Below are positions 13,458 through 14,239 of a stretch of 14,239 bases of DNA, one piece after another. The translations under genes and the position numbers were made by a program. Below the pieces are notes generated by a model, which ran no database searches, was not told the origin of the DNA, and worked only from the letters and a program-made list of their open reading frames with translations. This DNA comes from Microcaldota archaeon (GTDB taxonomy: Archaea; Micrarchaeota; Micrarchaeia; Anstonellales; J096): contig JAPLWW010000103.1 in assembly GCA_026396375.1 (NCBI GenBank), forward strand, positions 1 through 14,239. Reading direction: 5' to 3'. Each line of letters starts with the position of its first letter. Within the stretch, counting starts at the first letter, position 1.

Positions 13458-13601
13458 TCCAAAGCCGCTTATGGCGTTGCTCTGCTTCTCATCTATCTTT
13501 GCCTTCACGCCGTCAAACTCCTTTTCCTTTGTCATTTCCGCAACGTCCTTGAGCTTGGCATCCGCAATACTAAGGAGAGGATGCGGATTCGTATATTCTG
13601 C
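13443..13601 (-). pseudogene. Coding remnant or out-of-frame tail downstream of the glycosyltransferase
   Basis: On the minus strand, a frame open from 13601 to the stop TGA at 13443 encodes a coding-like sequence: SIADAKLKDVAEMTKEKEFD, then GVKAKIDEKQSN and a hydrophobic end AISGFGSLFG. The upstream limit is a TAA at 13602-13604, and no ATG occurs before 13535, from which only 30 residues would be made. It overlaps the end of the glycosyltransferase gene in another frame. It may be the tail of a gene truncated when this junction formed, a C-terminal extension of the glycosyltransferase split by a frame change, or a genuine 30-residue gene. I recognise no family. Confidence 0.35.
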
Positions 13602-14239
13602 TTATTTTTTCATTGTATGTTTTTTCAGAGAATTTGCCTTCTTGCGTTTCCCTGATGGCATTTTTCGAAAATCTGCTCCTTAGGGAAGAATCCAAGACGA
13701 TTTTCTCCATTGCCCCATATAAGGAATCAAGATAAGGTTCAGGAGGATCCATGCTGTTTTCCAAAAGGTATTTTGCATGGAGAATTTTATTTGCTCCGAC
13801 AAAACCGCCATCCGGCCTGAAAGCGCGGAATGGAGATTTTATGACAATTCCCCTTATCCCGTCCTCAACCAGCTCCGGAAGCGCAAAGGAGTCTATCGTT
13901 ATAACAGGCAAACCATAGGAAAATGCCTCCAGCATGACAAATCCCAATGTGTCATATTTGGATGGAAAGACCAAGCATGTTGAATCTTGGAAGAGTTCCT
14001 TGACCTTGCCATAGGATACTCCGGAATAAAAGCGGATTTGCCTGTTTTTCGAGTATTTCTCATAGATATCCTTGGGCACAGGGCCAAGGAAATTCAAGGA
14101 GATGTCATACTTTTTTGAAAGCCTGTCAAAGCAGATCAGCGTTTCCAAACCCCCCTTCGGGTAAAAATACTTGCCGATGAACAAAAAGGTTATGCCCTCT
14201 TTTTTCCTGATTTTGCCCGGGCTTTTGACTATGGGATAG
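13570..14239 (-). CDS. GT4-type glycosyltransferase, C-terminal part
   Basis: The frame is open through the right edge of the window, so the start and N-terminal acceptor domain are missing; a TTG at 14184 is only an internal codon. Visible is the nucleotide-sugar-binding Rossmann domain of a family 4 glycosyltransferase: ITFLFIGKYFYPKGGLETLI, then a LNFLGPVPKDIYEKY strand and helix, a VSYGKVKELFQDS segment with the STCLVFPSKYDTLGFVMLEA motif, SYGLPVI, and an ELVEDGIRGIVI loop. It ends with a helical RSRFSKNAIRETQ and FSEKTYNEKISRIYES. The usual E-x7-E motif reads D-x7-E here (YDTLGFVMLEA), an accepted variant. It should add a sugar to a glycan or lipid in the cytoplasm; the acceptor cannot be told. 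The stop is TAG at 13570-13572. Confidence 0.88.
   Translation of the reverse strand, partial: YPIVKSPGKIRKKEGITFLFIGKYFYPKGGLETLICFDRLSKKYDISLNFLGPVPKDIYEKYSKNRQIRFYSGVSYGKVKELFQDSTCLVFPSKYDTLGFVMLEAFSYGLPVITIDSFALPELVEDGIRGIVIKSPFRAFRPDGGFVGANKILHAKYLLENSMDPPEPYLDSLYGAMEKIVLDSSLRSRFSKNAIRETQEGKFSEKTYNEKISRIYESASSP

Overview
The window looks archaeal, most like a small-genome DPANN-type lineage (Diapherotrites, Micrarchaeota and Woesearchaeota are candidates, but the sequence alone does not place it). The evidence is a DRG/Obg-family GTPase with a TGS domain of the archaeal type, AT-rich TATA boxes about 26 nt upstream of start codons (leaderless transcription), a GGTGA ribosome binding site before a TTG start, an ATPase with a DUF234-like tail, and N-x-S/T-rich secreted proteins. 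I saw no tRNA, rRNA, CRISPR array or transposase.

Left edge (1-1586): the 3' part of a LemA-family gene is followed by a half-size DMT/SMR-like membrane protein, both on the plus strand. They converge on a minus-strand lipoprotein with two related domains that are split by a -1 frame change.

Centre left (1587-7119, minus strand): a tight four-gene operon runs from a transglutaminase-like membrane protein with a very sequon-rich stalk, to a DUF4350-type membrane protein, a MoxR AAA+ ATPase and a DUF58 vWA-like protein. Spacing is 1 nt, a 22-nt overlap and 4 nt. This is the widespread MoxR/DUF58/transglutaminase envelope cluster. The working model is that MoxR remodels partners through the vWA-like protein and the transglutaminase-fold protein acts on or binds surface polypeptides outside the membrane.

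Centre (7120-10947): a single TTTAAA box shared with the operon drives a divergent pair of membrane genes. These encode a jellyroll-CARDB surface protein with a cytoplasmic zinc ribbon, and a small polytopic membrane protein that overlaps it. Next come a minus-strand ATPase whose 3' end runs into the antisense of its neighbour, and a cysteine-rich DUF333 lipoprotein. The ATPase gene lies between two near-identical 16-nt direct repeats.

Right (10948-14239): the DRG GTPase and a winged-helix protein lie on the minus strand. The winged-helix gene shares a second symmetric TTTAAA promoter with a divergent nucleotidyltransferase gene, which is followed by an overlapping 60-residue partner gene. 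A reading-frame remnant and the C-terminal half of a GT4 glycosyltransferase end the window.

The most notable points are the two mirror-symmetric leaderless promoters, the pentapeptide N-glycosylation stalk, the repeat-flanked ATPase with an operator-like 16-bp palindrome at its promoter, and the winged-helix / nucleotidyltransferase / small-protein module.
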